64,000 nt of DNA from Siphlonurus alternatus (taxonomy: Eukaryota; Arthropoda; Insecta; Ephemeroptera; Siphlonuridae). The position numbers and the translations under genes were made by a program. The notes beneath the pieces were generated by a model, which was not told where the DNA came from, did no database searches, and saw only the letters and a program-made list of their open reading frames with translations. Below, in pieces: positions 13,901 through 28,900 of this stretch. The DNA is taken from positions 17,609,971 through 17,673,970 of the forward strand of contig OX463785.1 of assembly GCA_949825025.1 (NCBI GenBank). The letters run 5' to 3'. Each line of letters begins with the position of its first letter. Position 1 is the stretch's first letter.

Positions 13901-16900
13901 AAATGATTTATATAACACGTACGTGCTTATTTTTCTTTCCAAATTTGATATATTTTAACATAAATTGATATATTATTACATGGTTCATTGAAGGTAATAA
14001 ATTCCAATTAAAATTAGCAATTCAAATTTTTATTATTACCTTTTAAAACAATATTTTTATTTTTTTTTTAATACGATAGAAAGAGATTTGTTGGGAAGCT
14101 CGAACTATCTCCCTTTCCAACAAATATTTTTCTATCATATGTGTTTTTATCTTCTTTAAATAAATAAACATCGCTTAGTTCGATATTTCAAATAATTAAT
14201 TTTTTTTAAAGTCACCTTAAAAAACAACAACAAAGGGTTCAGTACTATTAACTTCATTAAAGGCACAAATTACTTAAACATTATAACTTTTAATCACCAA
14301 ATTCAATAGATGAAAGAAAATCCTTTTTTTTTTTTATATATTTTTTGCTATATTACAATTTAACAAACCTCTTTGCATGGCAGCTTTAGATTGAGCATCA
14401 GTTCTTCCTTGTGATAGAGAAGTTCCAACTGAACCTATGACTGAGTGAATGGCATTCCCCTCGGGCATTTCAAGAGGGGCAATTGCAGCAGCAGCGGCAG
14501 CAGAATTGGAAGTTGAGCGAACCACCATAGATCCGGACGAGTCACACGGTAGCTGCATGAAGCAGACATTTTCAATGTCCTAATAAAAACAAAAACGCCC
14601 TAATAGCAGTGTGCACTGCAAATATTTAAAATAAAGGTGAAATAAGATGAAAAAAAAAAAAAAGTTTAATTATAAAGTTTATTATCATGCATTTTTGTAT
14701 TATTTTATTGATTAAATTTTTAGTAGTGCAAGTTTAGGAAAATTCCTGCTGTTGTAAAGTTATTTATTAATTCCATGCTTAGTACAAATTTTAAGAAGCG
14801 ATGCTTTTTAAAATTGTTGCTTCACTTAAAAAGCCCAAAGCATTATATTATGTTATAATAATTGATATCATAATTCCAAATCCCAATCTCCAAATTTATT
14901 ACAGTACCACTTACCAAGAGGACCAATGGAGTATCGACCTCATTTTTTTTTTTTTTTTTATTATTGCAGAAATGGATAGAGGGTGCAAAGTTATGCTAAC
15001 CTGATTTTTTTAAGATTTTTTAGAGCCCGAGAACAATTTTTAAAAAATTATTGAAAGTTCTTTTTGTGACGTCACAAGACGCCGCTCCTTAAGAAAAAGA
15101 TAGGACTTGCCGCCGCGTGACGTCACAAAAAGGACTTTCAATAATTTTTAAAAAATACTTCCCGGGCTCTCAAAAATCTTAAAAAAAATCAGGGTAGCAT
15201 AACTTTTCACCCTCTATCCATTTCTGCAATAAAAAAAAATTGAGGTCGATACTCCATTAAAAATAAACATCACCTAACAAGGATAAAAATAATTTAATAG
15301 TTAATGATAAAAATCAGCTGTAGGCTATTAAAGCTGGTTTTTACACTCTTGGCAGTTCTGCATGAAACCCATCAAATTTATAAAATTTATTGCATGTAAT
15401 ACATAACAAGAAAACGTATTGTTGATTATAAATATTGTATTTCTTCAAGCCCCTACAGCCAATAAAATGTTTTGGAAAAAAATTTTTTTTTAGGTACAGT
15501 AATTTGTAACCATTGCCTTTTAAATTTCATAATCCATCACCCATATAACGTTTTTCTTTCATCACCGTCATTAGTTGATATGTACTGTTCACCATCGTTA
15601 GTTGATATGTACTGTTCACCTGTGTTAGTCGTTTCTGACTGACCTTAAGGAAGGATATCTGGTTGGCATCATCAACTGCAGCAGGTGCGTTGTTGATGGA
15701 CCACTCCATTGAAGTGCAGTATCGCTGGTTATTACTAGCAGGCTCCTCCGACTGTAGCCTTTCTTTCTGTTCCGCGGCTTCGCGAATTCTCTGCTTCTCA
15801 CTGTTTATCACCTCCACCTAAAACAATGTTAGGTTGTTATAATTGTCATTAAGATCCCTTCCTACAGTAAAAGCATAAAGTTAGGTAGTTGTATCTGACG
15901 GCTGATATAGCCTTTAGCAACATGTCTTAGGTACAGCCTCAATATAACTTCTTACTAAAAAGAAGTTATGGACAATTTGCATCAACTTTTTTTACTAGCC
16001 CAATCGAAAGAGGAGGTCGAAAAATACACCTGTGAATTTTATGAGATTTTTATTCTTACTGCATCATGGCTAAAAGAGAGGTCACGTGACCTGGAGGCGT
16101 CGCCCGCGTCATTGAACTGTTCGGTTAAACAAACGATCGACTTTATAACGCATGTAAACAATCACGTTGCTATGGAAACAAGCAACAATTAATTTATTGT
16201 TTACAAGCGTTATATAGACGATCGTTTGCTTGACCAGACAGTTCAATGAAGTCATTGGCGACACAGGCGCCGCCTCCAGGTCACGTGACCTCTTTACATC
16301 CCTATTTTAGCCATGATGCAGTAAGAATAAAAATCTCATAAAATTCATAGGTGTATTTTTCGACCTCCTCTTTCGATTGAGCTACTAAAAAAAGTTGATG
16401 CAAATTGTCCATTGTCTTGGACAATCAAAGTAATAATGCTGCTGGCTTACTCCGTACAAGATAGAGTGTCATGTTATGTATGTATGAAAATTAGATGATA
16501 CTGCACCATAGTGATAATAACAATAGGACATAGTGGCAACATATAATAACATATTCCTGTTTTGATAAACATTGGAAAGATGGCAATTGCCTTTGCATAC
16601 TCCTAACTGCAGGGGATTGGTTTATTTATAAATATTGGGGGAACTAACACATTATTGATCAGATTTAAATTAATTCTTACACTTTAATAGTTTTCAGCCT
16701 CACAGACTTTAGTTATTGCTGCTCTCCCTAACCAGAGTTTTGTTTTGGTTACGATTTTATTGAATCTTTGGTTTATTATTTATATTGTTGTTTTTTTTAG
16801 GTGGTGATGAACACAGTATCTTGGTATTATTTAGACCATTATGTAAGAACAGAATTGAAATCTAGTTTGAATTCTGAGATTAGAAACAATTTAAGTTACA

Positions 16901-19900
16901 AAGTCAGTCAAAATTATTGAAGCATGTAAAGTAAATAATTTACTTCCTGAGTATGACTCTTGCAGTATAAAACTTATCAGTTTACTATAAAAACTTTTGT
17001 CATGACAGGAAGGAAGCAATGTAACTGATAAATACTTCTGACAAATATGTATGGTGAGTGGCCTCACAAATATTGCAAATATGAAAAGGAATGTATGGTC
17101 TTTAGATACAGATTATAAAAAGAACTTTCTTTTGTCATTTTCACAGATTATAAAAAGAACTTTCTTTTGTCATTTTCAATATACAGTAGTGATAAATTTA
17201 AAGCACAGTACTATAAATTTTTTCTCTCAAAGTTTCAGCTTAAGTAAATCTGTAATAAATGAGCTACTCCAAGGTCCAAGGTATGCATATAATAAAAATG
17301 CAGTAAAAACTCATTATTACACAACTTGTTGTTAGGTAAAACTTGATTTGGAGTAAAGGAGATCTTGGTCTCGTCAAAAAAATAATTAGCATTGCATGGT
17401 ATAGGAAAAACTCGATATAAGGTAAACCTAATTTCCTGGATCCCTTGACTTTACATAATAACAAGTTTTTACTGTAACATAAATTACAAGTAGCAGAATA
17501 TATTTATGAGCTTTTTTCCTACCTGAGCTACGATTCCTTCCTTCACTTCGCTCATGCTGCTTGGGATGGTGCTGTCGAAGCCAGGGGGAGTTGATCTTCT
17601 CACGCTCGCCTGGTCCCCGTCGTGGGTAGGCACCGTGATCACCGCAGACACCTGCCAGAAGTCACGTTAGATTCCGACAGTTTCCATGCGATTATCAGAC
17701 GGTTTAGAGTAAAAACTGGGACATCCTTTTTACTAACAGTTCTCAAGAAATGTAAAATGAGTCATGCACTGCAAAGTGTATTTATGTGGTATTTTTACCA
17801 CATTACATACTTATAAAATGTTGGGAAAACAGCAAAATAGTTCATATTTCCTAGCATATTGAAGGGTGAAAAAACTTATGAATAATTTAAGTTTCCACAA
17901 GTTTATATGGTTATTACAGCATTTCTCCAATCAACTTAGAGGGTTAAAAAATGTCTTGGGGGGTAGGGGGGTCTCTGTCTTTTAGGCCTTAGATTACCGG
18001 TACATCTAGGAATTTCTGAAAATTATGTATGTACTAATTTCTTCTTAAACTTGCTGGCTGTATCATGGTACCATAGCAACCTGAGGCTTAAAAAATAAAA
18101 TGTAATTTGAGGTCACTTAAGCCGTATTTGTAATACAAAATACACCCAAATTCATTTAAAAATACAAATGAGATGTGTCGGTGGGTACAAAGGAGAAATT
18201 GAACAGCTGATTATCTCACCTGTGATGGCAAGACAGGCGAAGCCCTGCTGCCCCCTCTGTCCTGTGCCATGAGTCGCGGCATGGTGAGGGAGTACGTAGA
18301 GCTCCACTTGGCCAGGTCTTCAAGACTCGGCACGGCTTGTGAGTCGTCGTCACCGCAATAGCCGGCAAGCATGCGGAGGTCGTGCACTGCATTCACACTG
18401 CATGGCAGCGAGCCCCCCTCACGCTGTCTGGTGCTGACACTTTCAGAGGTGGCCTGGATTTTTAAAAAGTCACTATGAGTGTGATAAAATGGAACTTATG
18501 TATGGAACAAAAGCTCCAACGTTTCTGTGTTTCTTAATAGCAAGCTCTACAACTGTAACTATTTCTTCTTCGTTTCTTAGATTGATTGACACTAATCCAG
18601 AGATCGTAAGAATTGGAAGTAAGAATTCGATATCTAGCTATAATACAAAATATGTTTGAAAGGAAAAATTAAAAAAAAATGGAATTTTAAACATATTTAT
18701 TTGACTAAAAAATAAAAAAATAACACCTACAGTGTATAAATATTAAATAACATTGAATGATACGTGTGAAACTGCAAAAAGAGAATCACATAAAATGCTG
18801 TCTTTATTTATATTGGAAGTAACAAAACTAGAAATTGACTATACAAACTTGAAATATTTACCTAGGTTACCGATCAGTTCTAATTTTGCTAGAAGATTAT
18901 GCAATCACAAAAGGGGGTAAATTATCAACTTACAGATGAACAGGTTGAAGATGTAGATGCTCCACGACGGAATTGATGTGGTCCGTGACGAGACCTCCTA
19001 CTAGACTGCGATGAGTAAGCGTGGAACAGCTGATTGGTCTCGGCGCAGCACTGCGTCAGGTTCTGCAGGGAGCCACAGCGAGACTGTCGCTCGGACACCG
19101 CCCCTCCAGTCTCCCGACGACCGCTGCGACGTTTACCTCCTGTCGCTCTGGCACCGGGAGCCTCGGCAAAGAGCAAGGTCTTCTCAGGACCTCCCTCACT
19201 CTCGGCTACCTCAGCCTCTTTCAGGAATTTCTGTCAAGTAAAATAACAAAGGTTACATTACGAAGGTAGAGGAAGTACAGAGCTCCTATCTGTTTTGTTA
19301 GTTAAATGTTACAGACTTTTAACTAAAATAATAAAAACTTTCAGTTTTTAACATTATATTATATATAGTAAGTTGTAAAAACTTGCTTTTACTTCTAGGG
19401 AGTTAAATTTGTCAAAAATTAAATTACGTTGAAGCTAAAACAAAATAATTACAATTTTCAGAATTTTCTATTCAGTCCCTCATCTAAATAATTAGCTATT
19501 TGCCTATCATGATTAAGTGCAACAGTGTGCTGTCTGCTAAATCAAGTGTGTGCAATTATGAGCTGTAAATTAGTAAAGCAGAAAGCTGCTTATTGCACTC
19601 ATCTGACAAGCATGATCAAGGTAGGTTCTGTAACTCATTATTCAGATGAGGGATGATTTATTTAATAACTTTGATTATTTTAAATACACACAGTACTTGG
19701 AATTTATAAGATTTCAGCATTCTAAAATAAGAAGAGTACAAAATTCTATTTACATGACATATTGTTATAACAATACAAAGATGATATAAAAATGGTCCAT
19801 CCTACCTTGAAGATCTCGCTCTTTCCCTCGCGGTCCTTGGGGCTCTTGTAGTTATAAGCCTCGTCAAGCAACGCCTTCAGCTGGCCATCGTTCAGGTCAG

Positions 19901-22900
19901 ACACGTCTGACGCTGGCGCCTCCTGCACACAAACAAGAACAAACACGTCAGAATCAAGTAACTTGGATAATTATTGAAGTGACAATTGCTTAAAAGATGT
20001 CACTGTACATCTAATGTCATCAATATCTTGACCCAGGAGGTGTTTGTGTTTCCCTCAGTTAAAACTAGGCAAATTTATTTTTTATTTTCTTTATTCGAAT
20101 TTTTTAGATTGTACAAGACAACATATGTTCATGTCAAAATGCTGAGATGATTCCTGTTTTAGTTTTAAAAGAACGTAAAAATCCTAAGTAACAACACTAG
20201 ATTAGGTCTACAAATTAGGATACAGTTTTGAAAGAGTAAAGATATATTTTTAATACAAGGTTATACTATTCATAATTTAAAGGGTGAATTATGTATATTT
20301 GGTAGTATAACGTACCTGAAATAAATAATAAAATATGTAAGGATAGACTAAGAATACTTAACGTTGGCAAACAGTTTATCCATTAATGAACACTTTTAGA
20401 GCACAAATGAAAATAGCACAAGTTATCAGTGTACTGTTGTAACCTTTCAAACATGTAATATTTAACCCAATAAACAATTATTACCTTGATTTATTTAAAA
20501 AAAATCTATAATATTTTTTAAATAGCAAATTTAAATTGACAATCGATCAAATTTGAAATGAATGTTGACCTGAAAATCTGTATTTTGATATTCATTTCTC
20601 CCTCATTCTTTCCATACTGAAAAAAAAATGTGTTTATTAGATCCATTATTCATGGAAAGTGGAAACTAGTTTTAACTTCAACTTAAAGTTTTAAGCTTAA
20701 TTTATCAATATTTTATCTCCTTGTTAAAGATAAAATACAAGTGTAACACCCTCACAGTTAAATCCTACTTCCAATCTCTAACAAACATAGGTGTAGAAGC
20801 ACATATAATCCATAAAGTTATCTTAAAAATGCCAATCGATATCACATAAAAGTCGGCAATTTTGCAAGTTTATACCGCTATCCATAGTAGAAAATACTGA
20901 GCAATTATGATGGAAATAAATTTAGGATAAAACAAGTCCACGTTACAATAAATATTAAAGAATTTTGCAGATAAATATTTCGTAGCTTTGGAAAGGAAAA
21001 AAAAAAGTTCATTCACTAAAAGAACTATAACATTCAATATTAAAAAACACGTCCGATTTTTATTTCTTATCTAGTGCATTATTAACTTCTTTAAACTTTA
21101 AAAAAACAAACATTATAGAAATAGCTACAGTAATGCAAGGAAATACAACACGAGAGTTCCATATCTTCCAAGAAATGTTTATATTAGCATTATCACAATG
21201 AAAAGAATTATTTCTTTTTGTAAGTACTCTACTTCCTTCAACATTTTGCAATAATATTGAAAATTGCTTGACTTAAAAGTCGAACTAGTAAAATATTTTT
21301 GCTTCAACAGAAACAGTGTCGTAATTTTTTTGCGGGCATTTTTTTTTTTATTTTATTTTAATATTACGACAGTACGGCGTTAATTAACCATGCAAAAGTT
21401 AGATTTAAATAACGAGTTAGTCAGGTTCAAATAATGGGAAACGACCGGAAGTTTAAATAAAAAACAAACCGGTTGTGTTTTAGCAACGTTCTTATATTTA
21501 TAGTTGACATTTTCAGTGAGGGGAAAAAAATAACACGTTGGCGCCAGCAAAATTGGCAAAACAAAAAAGTTTAGACAAAACATTATTTTATAAATTTTTT
21601 TACAAAAAATAAACTAAATAGTAACAATACCTACAGCAGTCTCTGTTTCTTTAATAGGATGAAATTTAAACGCGAAAAAAGACAATGTTGCGAGTAAACG
21701 AAATGTGGATGACAATAAATAATGTATAAAAAAATATACTGTACGGTAATTAAAATGCCTAGTCTGTTGTATTAAATTAAAAACTTCACTCATATCATTC
21801 TCATTTAAAAGGTAATATTATTTTTACCTGGAAGTGCATATTGTTATACGAAAATAAAGTATCTAATATTTGTATTGATGTATATTATTGTACATGATAA
21901 ATTATATTACACGTGCCTCTATATATTATTATGTACACGATTATGTTGAATAAAATATTTTTAAAAAATTAAAACTTAAAATAAGAATTTCAGGTTAGTA
22001 ACAAAAGAAAAGTGGTTACAAAAATTATCATTTATATAATCACAGTTCCTAGACTAGCCAACAGCAGCAGCTTATAGCGGTGAAGTTTTGGTGATAAGGT
22101 TTGGGTGTTACGCCCCGTATTAGGTTCAACCTTGGCCCAGATATTCCTGTCTACAACCCATAGCAGTAGACTTCCACATAGCAACTTGGGAGTAGAGAGA
22201 AGTCACACGAGACGCTCCAGCAAATACCTACTCAATCATCAGATCACACTTCTTTCCTCGAGCCAAGATTTAAAATAAAGATTCAACTTGTGGAAAGTAC
22301 AGGAAATGAGTTTGTAATTAACTTTATTATAATAACATTCAGTACTGAAATGTTTTTAAAAAAATGAAATGGGTAGAGATAACGCCGGTCAGCTGTTCGA
22401 CGTAGGTCCCTTTGATTAACATGTAAACCTTAGCAAATTCACAAAAATTCAGCTTTTTTATTTTATTTATTTATTATTATTATTTTTTTTTTTTAGAGGC
22501 AGATATTAGTGCCTAAAAGTCATAGAAAAAATTTCAAAACAATTTAAAGAGCCGATTTTTTTTTTTTAATTAATTTTTTTAATTTTCAGCATATAGGGCT
22601 TTCCCATGGAGAGACAAACTAAAAAATTAATTAAAAAAAAAATCGTCTCGTTAAATTGTTTTGAAATTTTTTCTATGGCTTTTAGGCACTAATATCTGCC
22701 TCTAAAAAAAAATTCAGAATTTTTGTGAATTTGCTAAGGTTTACATGTTAATCAAAGGGACCTACGTCGAACAGCTGTTCGGCGTTATCTCTACCTTCAA
22801 AACGGAAATGCAAAAATATTTTCATCGTCCTTAAATTTAGTATCTTCTGTCTCAACATATCTATCGTTACATAAAAAAATGTTTATGTATTAGTTTTATA

Positions 22901-25900
22901 AATATTGATCCTTAAAAACCTCTAAGTGGGTGTGGACATAAATCATCCAATTTTACAAATAAAATGAAAGGTAATTTAGTAATAAAAATGAAACTTACTT
23001 TGTATAAAACCATAAGATCAAAATATTATTACACTGTAAAACTAAATAACTCAAATCAATGAGAGCACTGTGTTTTATAGCAGCATGTAATTTAATACAA
23101 TTTGATCATTGATAAAACTACCACAGAATGAAGTTCTTTAGCAAACTGACCGCAGTTGGTTTACGCACTATTAAAAAAAAAAAGAATGTACTTCATGAAA
23201 TTAAAATTTCTAGGTAGAGGGCGTTACAGCAGGTGTGTTATTATGAGTCATCGTAATTTTATATAATATACTGCAGTCTATGCAGTTTGTGCAGCTGTAT
23301 ATAGAGAGCATGGCTGGGTTGTTGAACTGTACCACCACGTCATTAACTAGGTTAGGAAAGTGAATAGCCTCCAGCAGACAGACGAGGAATTTATAATATG
23401 AAGCCAAGCCTACTGTTTTTAAACTTGAATAAATATATAATATATATATATATATATATTTTTTAGGTTATCATTTTTATAGACATGTGGTTTTTATTTA
23501 ATTATTTATTGTGGTATACAGGGAAGTTTAATTAATGAATAAGTAGAAAATAATACAAAAATAATATTATTTAGTAAGGGAATGGGCTAATTGGTTACGA
23601 TACAATAATAAAAAAAAAGTACATTGGTAGCTAAGTCATAAAATTAAAGTAATATAAGTTCATTAAAATTATACCGTGTAAATTCTATCATCATCATTCT
23701 GTTTTATGATGTATTAATTACGTATTTAATCCCTTTTATAACTTTTACACTTGCGACCTTGATAATAAAAATAATACATCCAATGGAAGTAAGTCGCATC
23801 TGCATGCTAACATCAGCATTTTGATGCCAAGTCGCACAAAGTACAAAGTCCTGAGGAAAAAAGCAGATAAGACATTTTTTTTTTATTCATTGTTGGTCAA
23901 TAATTTTAGTTTCTTGATAGAATAGAAAATGTTTTTATTGCCTCGAGGTTTAGACAAGCCCATTCTTGCACCTAACAATGATACATCATGGCATGGTGGT
24001 AATGGTACACTCCATTTAAATAAAAATGTCAGATCAATCCTGCGTCATAGCCGGAGCGGACATTTTTATATGAATGAATAATAAAGGTGTGAATGGTACA
24101 GTATACAGAGAGAAATTAAAATAAATGTCATTTATAGCAACAGATCTTCAACAAAAATGATATTCGTCCAATATTATGATGCTATATAGGTCGGGTCCAC
24201 GAAAAGCCGGGGGAGTGAAAGTCAAAAAGGGGAAAAAATATACAAAAAATTGTTATCAATGTTATTGTTGCATGATGTCAAGGATTTTAGTCAATATTAA
24301 CATCGTAGTGTTTTTATGTCAGATTTTTTTTAAGGTTTTAGTGTCAATAAATTTAAAATTGATAGAAAAGAATGAGACAAAATAATTTGTGACGCCTAAA
24401 ATCCAATAACACGTGGGCTTCTTTTTGTTTTGACTAGCAATGATCTTTTGACCTTGTATATTTAACAACATTAAAATAGAATTAGAAAAAAAAAAATGGA
24501 ATAAATAAAAAAAATATGCCTGCCAACAACATTTGGGTGAAACATAATCTTTAGTAGTCAAAGTTTAAAAATTTTAATGTAAACAAAACTGCAACAAAAA
24601 TTTAGTATATTTGTATATTTCAAGATTTTCAAGCCTTTTTCTAAATAAAATTTAAAATACTGCCAATAGTGCAATTTCTTCCTTTCTATACGTACACGAA
24701 AATTGCCAGAGAGATTTTTTTTTATGGATAATACATGTTGTATTGTATTGATCCATGTACAATCAACATTTAAAATTGAAAGTAAAATTTTTAGTTCAGA
24801 GTGTACGATATGGCAAAAACTCATTAAACTTCTAAGAGTAGTTTTAAATTTTGTTGAACTATAAATATAAAAAATTCTACCTACCAAGGAAAGCTATTTT
24901 ACTTTAATTATTAAATATTAAAGATAAAAAATAATAACTTTCAAATTATATTTATAAAACTCTCTTATTATTATATGCTAAAGTATAATATGAAAAGAAA
25001 ACTATACAACATATATTGTTAGAGCTAGATAATAAATTACTGTACAAGTCACGTGACATGATAAAGTATATGACATCGTTATAAGGCTCAACAAACAGCT
25101 GCTTTGAGAATGAAAATAATACAGTAAACTTAATATAATGTTCATTGTTACTATACAACATTTCTTAAATAAATAAATATACAGTATAAATGTTATCATT
25201 AAAAAGGACAACATCAGCATTATTATGCTCAAAGGTAAGCAGAGATTTCAGGCACGGATCCAGCCCCCCCCCCTCCCGAAATTTCGGATTTAACATGGTC
25301 ATTCCCCCTCTCCAAATTATTTTTTTAACATGGGCCTTATGAAAGAGCCCCCCCCACCCCACACACACGAAATTTGGTTCTGGATCCGCGCCTGGAGACT
25401 TGTGTGTCTAATATGCACAGAAGTTTGATAAAAATTAATTTGTTTCATCTTTTTTCCAGGATGATGTTGGCACCACTGTCTGTCATAATGTAAACATGCC
25501 TCTGTGTACTCCATTCGAATAAAAATGTCCAACTATATTATAACGTGGTCGGATCGGAAATTTTTATATGAATGGATTGTATTGCAATTTTTGGTCATAA
25601 AAACATGAAGATCTTTGATGGCCCCTGTATTCGGCTTTAGACTTTTTTAGACGTATCGTTTGTATATGAAAAAATTTTTAATTTTATATTAGATCCATGA
25701 TGACACTTATCATCATGGAGGAAGAAATTTTATGGAGTGATGACTGTACAGAAAACTGCACTTGCGCAATTGCTGTCAATTTCAATAACGTTGCCACTTC
25801 AATTTTACCGACAATAAATTTAATATAAGAGAGCCTAAGGTCTTATTGTAATGATCAGAAGTTAGATAAAAAAAAATAACTACAATAGATCAAGTTTATT

Positions 25901-28900
25901 CACCGCATGGATCATTACTACTGATTACTAGTACTGATTACTGTCATTAGTACTAATATACTGTATTTATACAAATTCGACTGTATTTCTCTATGAAATG
26001 CAAAACAATAATAACAAGACAATCCTGCTTATAAATTGCATATATTATAATTTTAATGTAACGTCAGCATAAACTATTGTGTAAAAAAAAAAATGCATTT
26101 GAATTTCTGTTATATTCAAATTGGAAAATAAAATTGAAAATATTCTTTTTTATAGTGAGTCATAAAAAAAATGTTTTTTTTTTTTTTACCTCCAATTTAC
26201 TACCATGTTAAAAGGAAGAACTTAAATATTTTTCTGTAATTTGTTCCGTTTATTTTATCATTGTCAGTAGTTTTTTTTTAACAATTATTCTTTATCATAT
26301 AACATAATATGCGTGTTCAAGTAAATGTAAAATATCATTTTATACTATTGCTTAACTTGTAAGGAACCCCCTCAGGTAATATTAATAATTTATAACAAGT
26401 TTTCGTTTTTAGTTGTTAGTAGTATATGTGTGAAGTTACGATGAGGGTCAAGTATATATTAACCTTACAATGTCATATGTTATCATAATTCATAAAAAAA
26501 TGACACTTTGTGAATTGCAGAGGAAAAGAATTTTAAGATAAATTAAAAGGAAAAGTTGGTTTTAACTTCATTTAAAGAGGAAATTTGCGGTGTGTTTAAT
26601 TTAGGAATTACCGCATATGTATTTAACTAATTGGCAAATATAAATAAAGTATCTAAATAGAAAAGCGAAGTTGGTAAATACTGCATTATAATTTTATTAT
26701 TAAAAAATGGCACTCATCTAGGTATCTTCTGGGATTTTAAAAGTTTAAACTGCAAATAAAAAGTTTGTAAACTCCCATGTAGTAATATTTTTGAATAAAT
26801 AAAATTGCATTAGACACTTATAATTGTTAAATAGAAAATAACAAGCATGACTAAATAAAAAAATATTTCTACAGAAGTGTAAAATGTACATTAAATTGGA
26901 ACATTTCTTCTCTATTTACACAGATTGTTTATAATTACAACTACTATGACACAAACTTAAATATATACAAATGTAAAAGCTTTTGTGCAACTTTCTACTT
27001 TTTTTTTTCTTTCTCTTCTATTTCTCTTATTACTTTTTGTATACACTATATGAAAAGTATTATATATTTGCAACCACATTAAAGCCTAAATTCTTATGAT
27101 AAATCATAACAAAATAGACCTTATTTATGGTAACAGCTGCAGTGTATGAACTATATGTTGGTTTATTGCTTGTAGCCAAGCTTGGTAGGTATGAGTCATG
27201 CTCGCAAATTGAGTCACCTGAATGGGAGGCAGTCAAGCTTAGCACAAGGGCTTGCTGCTTCTATATGTAAAAACCATGCAAAAAATACAGCAACGTTTTG
27301 TAATGTAGTTATGATGATGTAAAATTGCATAAAGTTATAATGTGATAAATTTATAATAAAGTTTGCAAAAACTCTTATAATATTATTTTGTCCTTCTCAA
27401 AAATTTCACTATGGAAAATTAGAATTATTGTTTACTCTTTTTACACATTAATACAGGGCTAAATTATATATAAACAATTCTATGCGATTAAAAAGAGTTT
27501 TAAAATGAGAGTGAGACTGATTTTTTTCCCTTGTGTTTATTTTTACAACCAGGTATTCACAATTGTACTGTACAATAGAAAATAGAACCGGTAAACTATA
27601 TCCGTGGATCAATTGAAAGCCGGTCCATCAAAAATTATTTCTGAAAGCCCATTAAAAGTAATAGCTTCAAATGAAGACGAATATGCTAAAATAGATGTGT
27701 GCATAGTGCATACTAAACATTTTTTTTTTTTACAACGCGAGGGAACCATGTATTATTATTAGCCAATATTATGCAAATTAGCAGCTGTAAAAATTAACGA
27801 TTTTACATTTGCATATTTTGTGCGAAGGAAGGGCGAAGTCAATATCTTAAAACGCCGTTTACTTTCTATATGATAATTTAATACAGTAATGAAAACTGTT
27901 AGAAGTTCATTTTTTAAAAAATAATAATTTTTATTGTTATACACAACGAACGCCACGCTTGGTTTGTTTGTGGGTGTTGCCATGCAGTCTATGGAGGCGT
28001 TGTAAATTTTCAAGGGGAAGGGTGGGTGAGGGGGATAGCTAGACAGAGCATATTTTTTATCGCTCCCTAAATTGCAAATATCTGTGTATCTTCAGAGATC
28101 TTATATTACAATGTAAGCTCTTTGGTATATCTTTTTCTCTTAGTATGGAGTTGGAGCTCTCGCAAATCAAGCAGAATAAAGCTCAAAGTTTCCAGTTGTC
28201 ACGGTAGTATCATTTTACTTTCTGCAGAAAGCTGAGGAGTTAATGTAATACACTATTTTTACACTTGAATGTAATAGTACCGGTATGTTATGTTCAACAA
28301 TGGACAACTTTCATGAATTTTTTTATTGTATATTTTTAGATAGAGGACCTCGAGTTATGTATTGTCATTTTTTTTTAAACCTTAAAATCGGAAGGAAAGA
28401 CGCTGTGACGTCATAGTCATGCAACGTCTTTCCTTATGCTTGCGTGATAAATATTTGCATGACTATGACGTCACAGCATTTAACATATACGTAACTGCAG
28501 GAAATCTTCAAATATGCAGTAAAAAAATCATGACAGTTGTCTATTATCATGATTCCGTTGTACTAATAAATTCGAACAAAAGAAAGTAAATAAAAGTTTA
28601 AACAAAAGCAAGACAAAAAATGCAGTGGGACAATAGTTATGGTGTAACGATTATTGTTATCACAAGTTACTTTAAGTAAATTATTGCCTCGATAAATCCT
28701 CGTGACATCACGTATCATGTGGGTAGCAAACTGCAATTTCAAGTGACGTCATCATCCTATGTAAATTATAAGACCCTCTATGATGATATAATAATATATA
28801 TTATACATATATGGCTTCGTTCTAAGACAATTACCAGTTTTAACAAACGTAAGCTAAATATGATGCAAAAAGATAACAAGTTTACAACAAATACCATACA

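Larger units (their letters stand above)
14580..15643 (-). other. Intron 6
   Basis: 1,064 bp, donor GTCAG, acceptor TTATTAG. It holds the foldback element at 14925-15258 and the 22-bp duplication near 15570. Confidence 0.8.
15818..17522 (-). other. Intron 5
   Basis: 1,705 bp, donor GTAGG, acceptor TTTTAG. It holds the 445-bp foldback at 15968-16412 and the duplication at 17108-17179. Confidence 0.8.

Noticed and set aside
15968..16192. A 74-codon ORF starting MDNLHQLFLLAQ
   Set aside because: It is the left arm and loop of a 445-bp foldback element.
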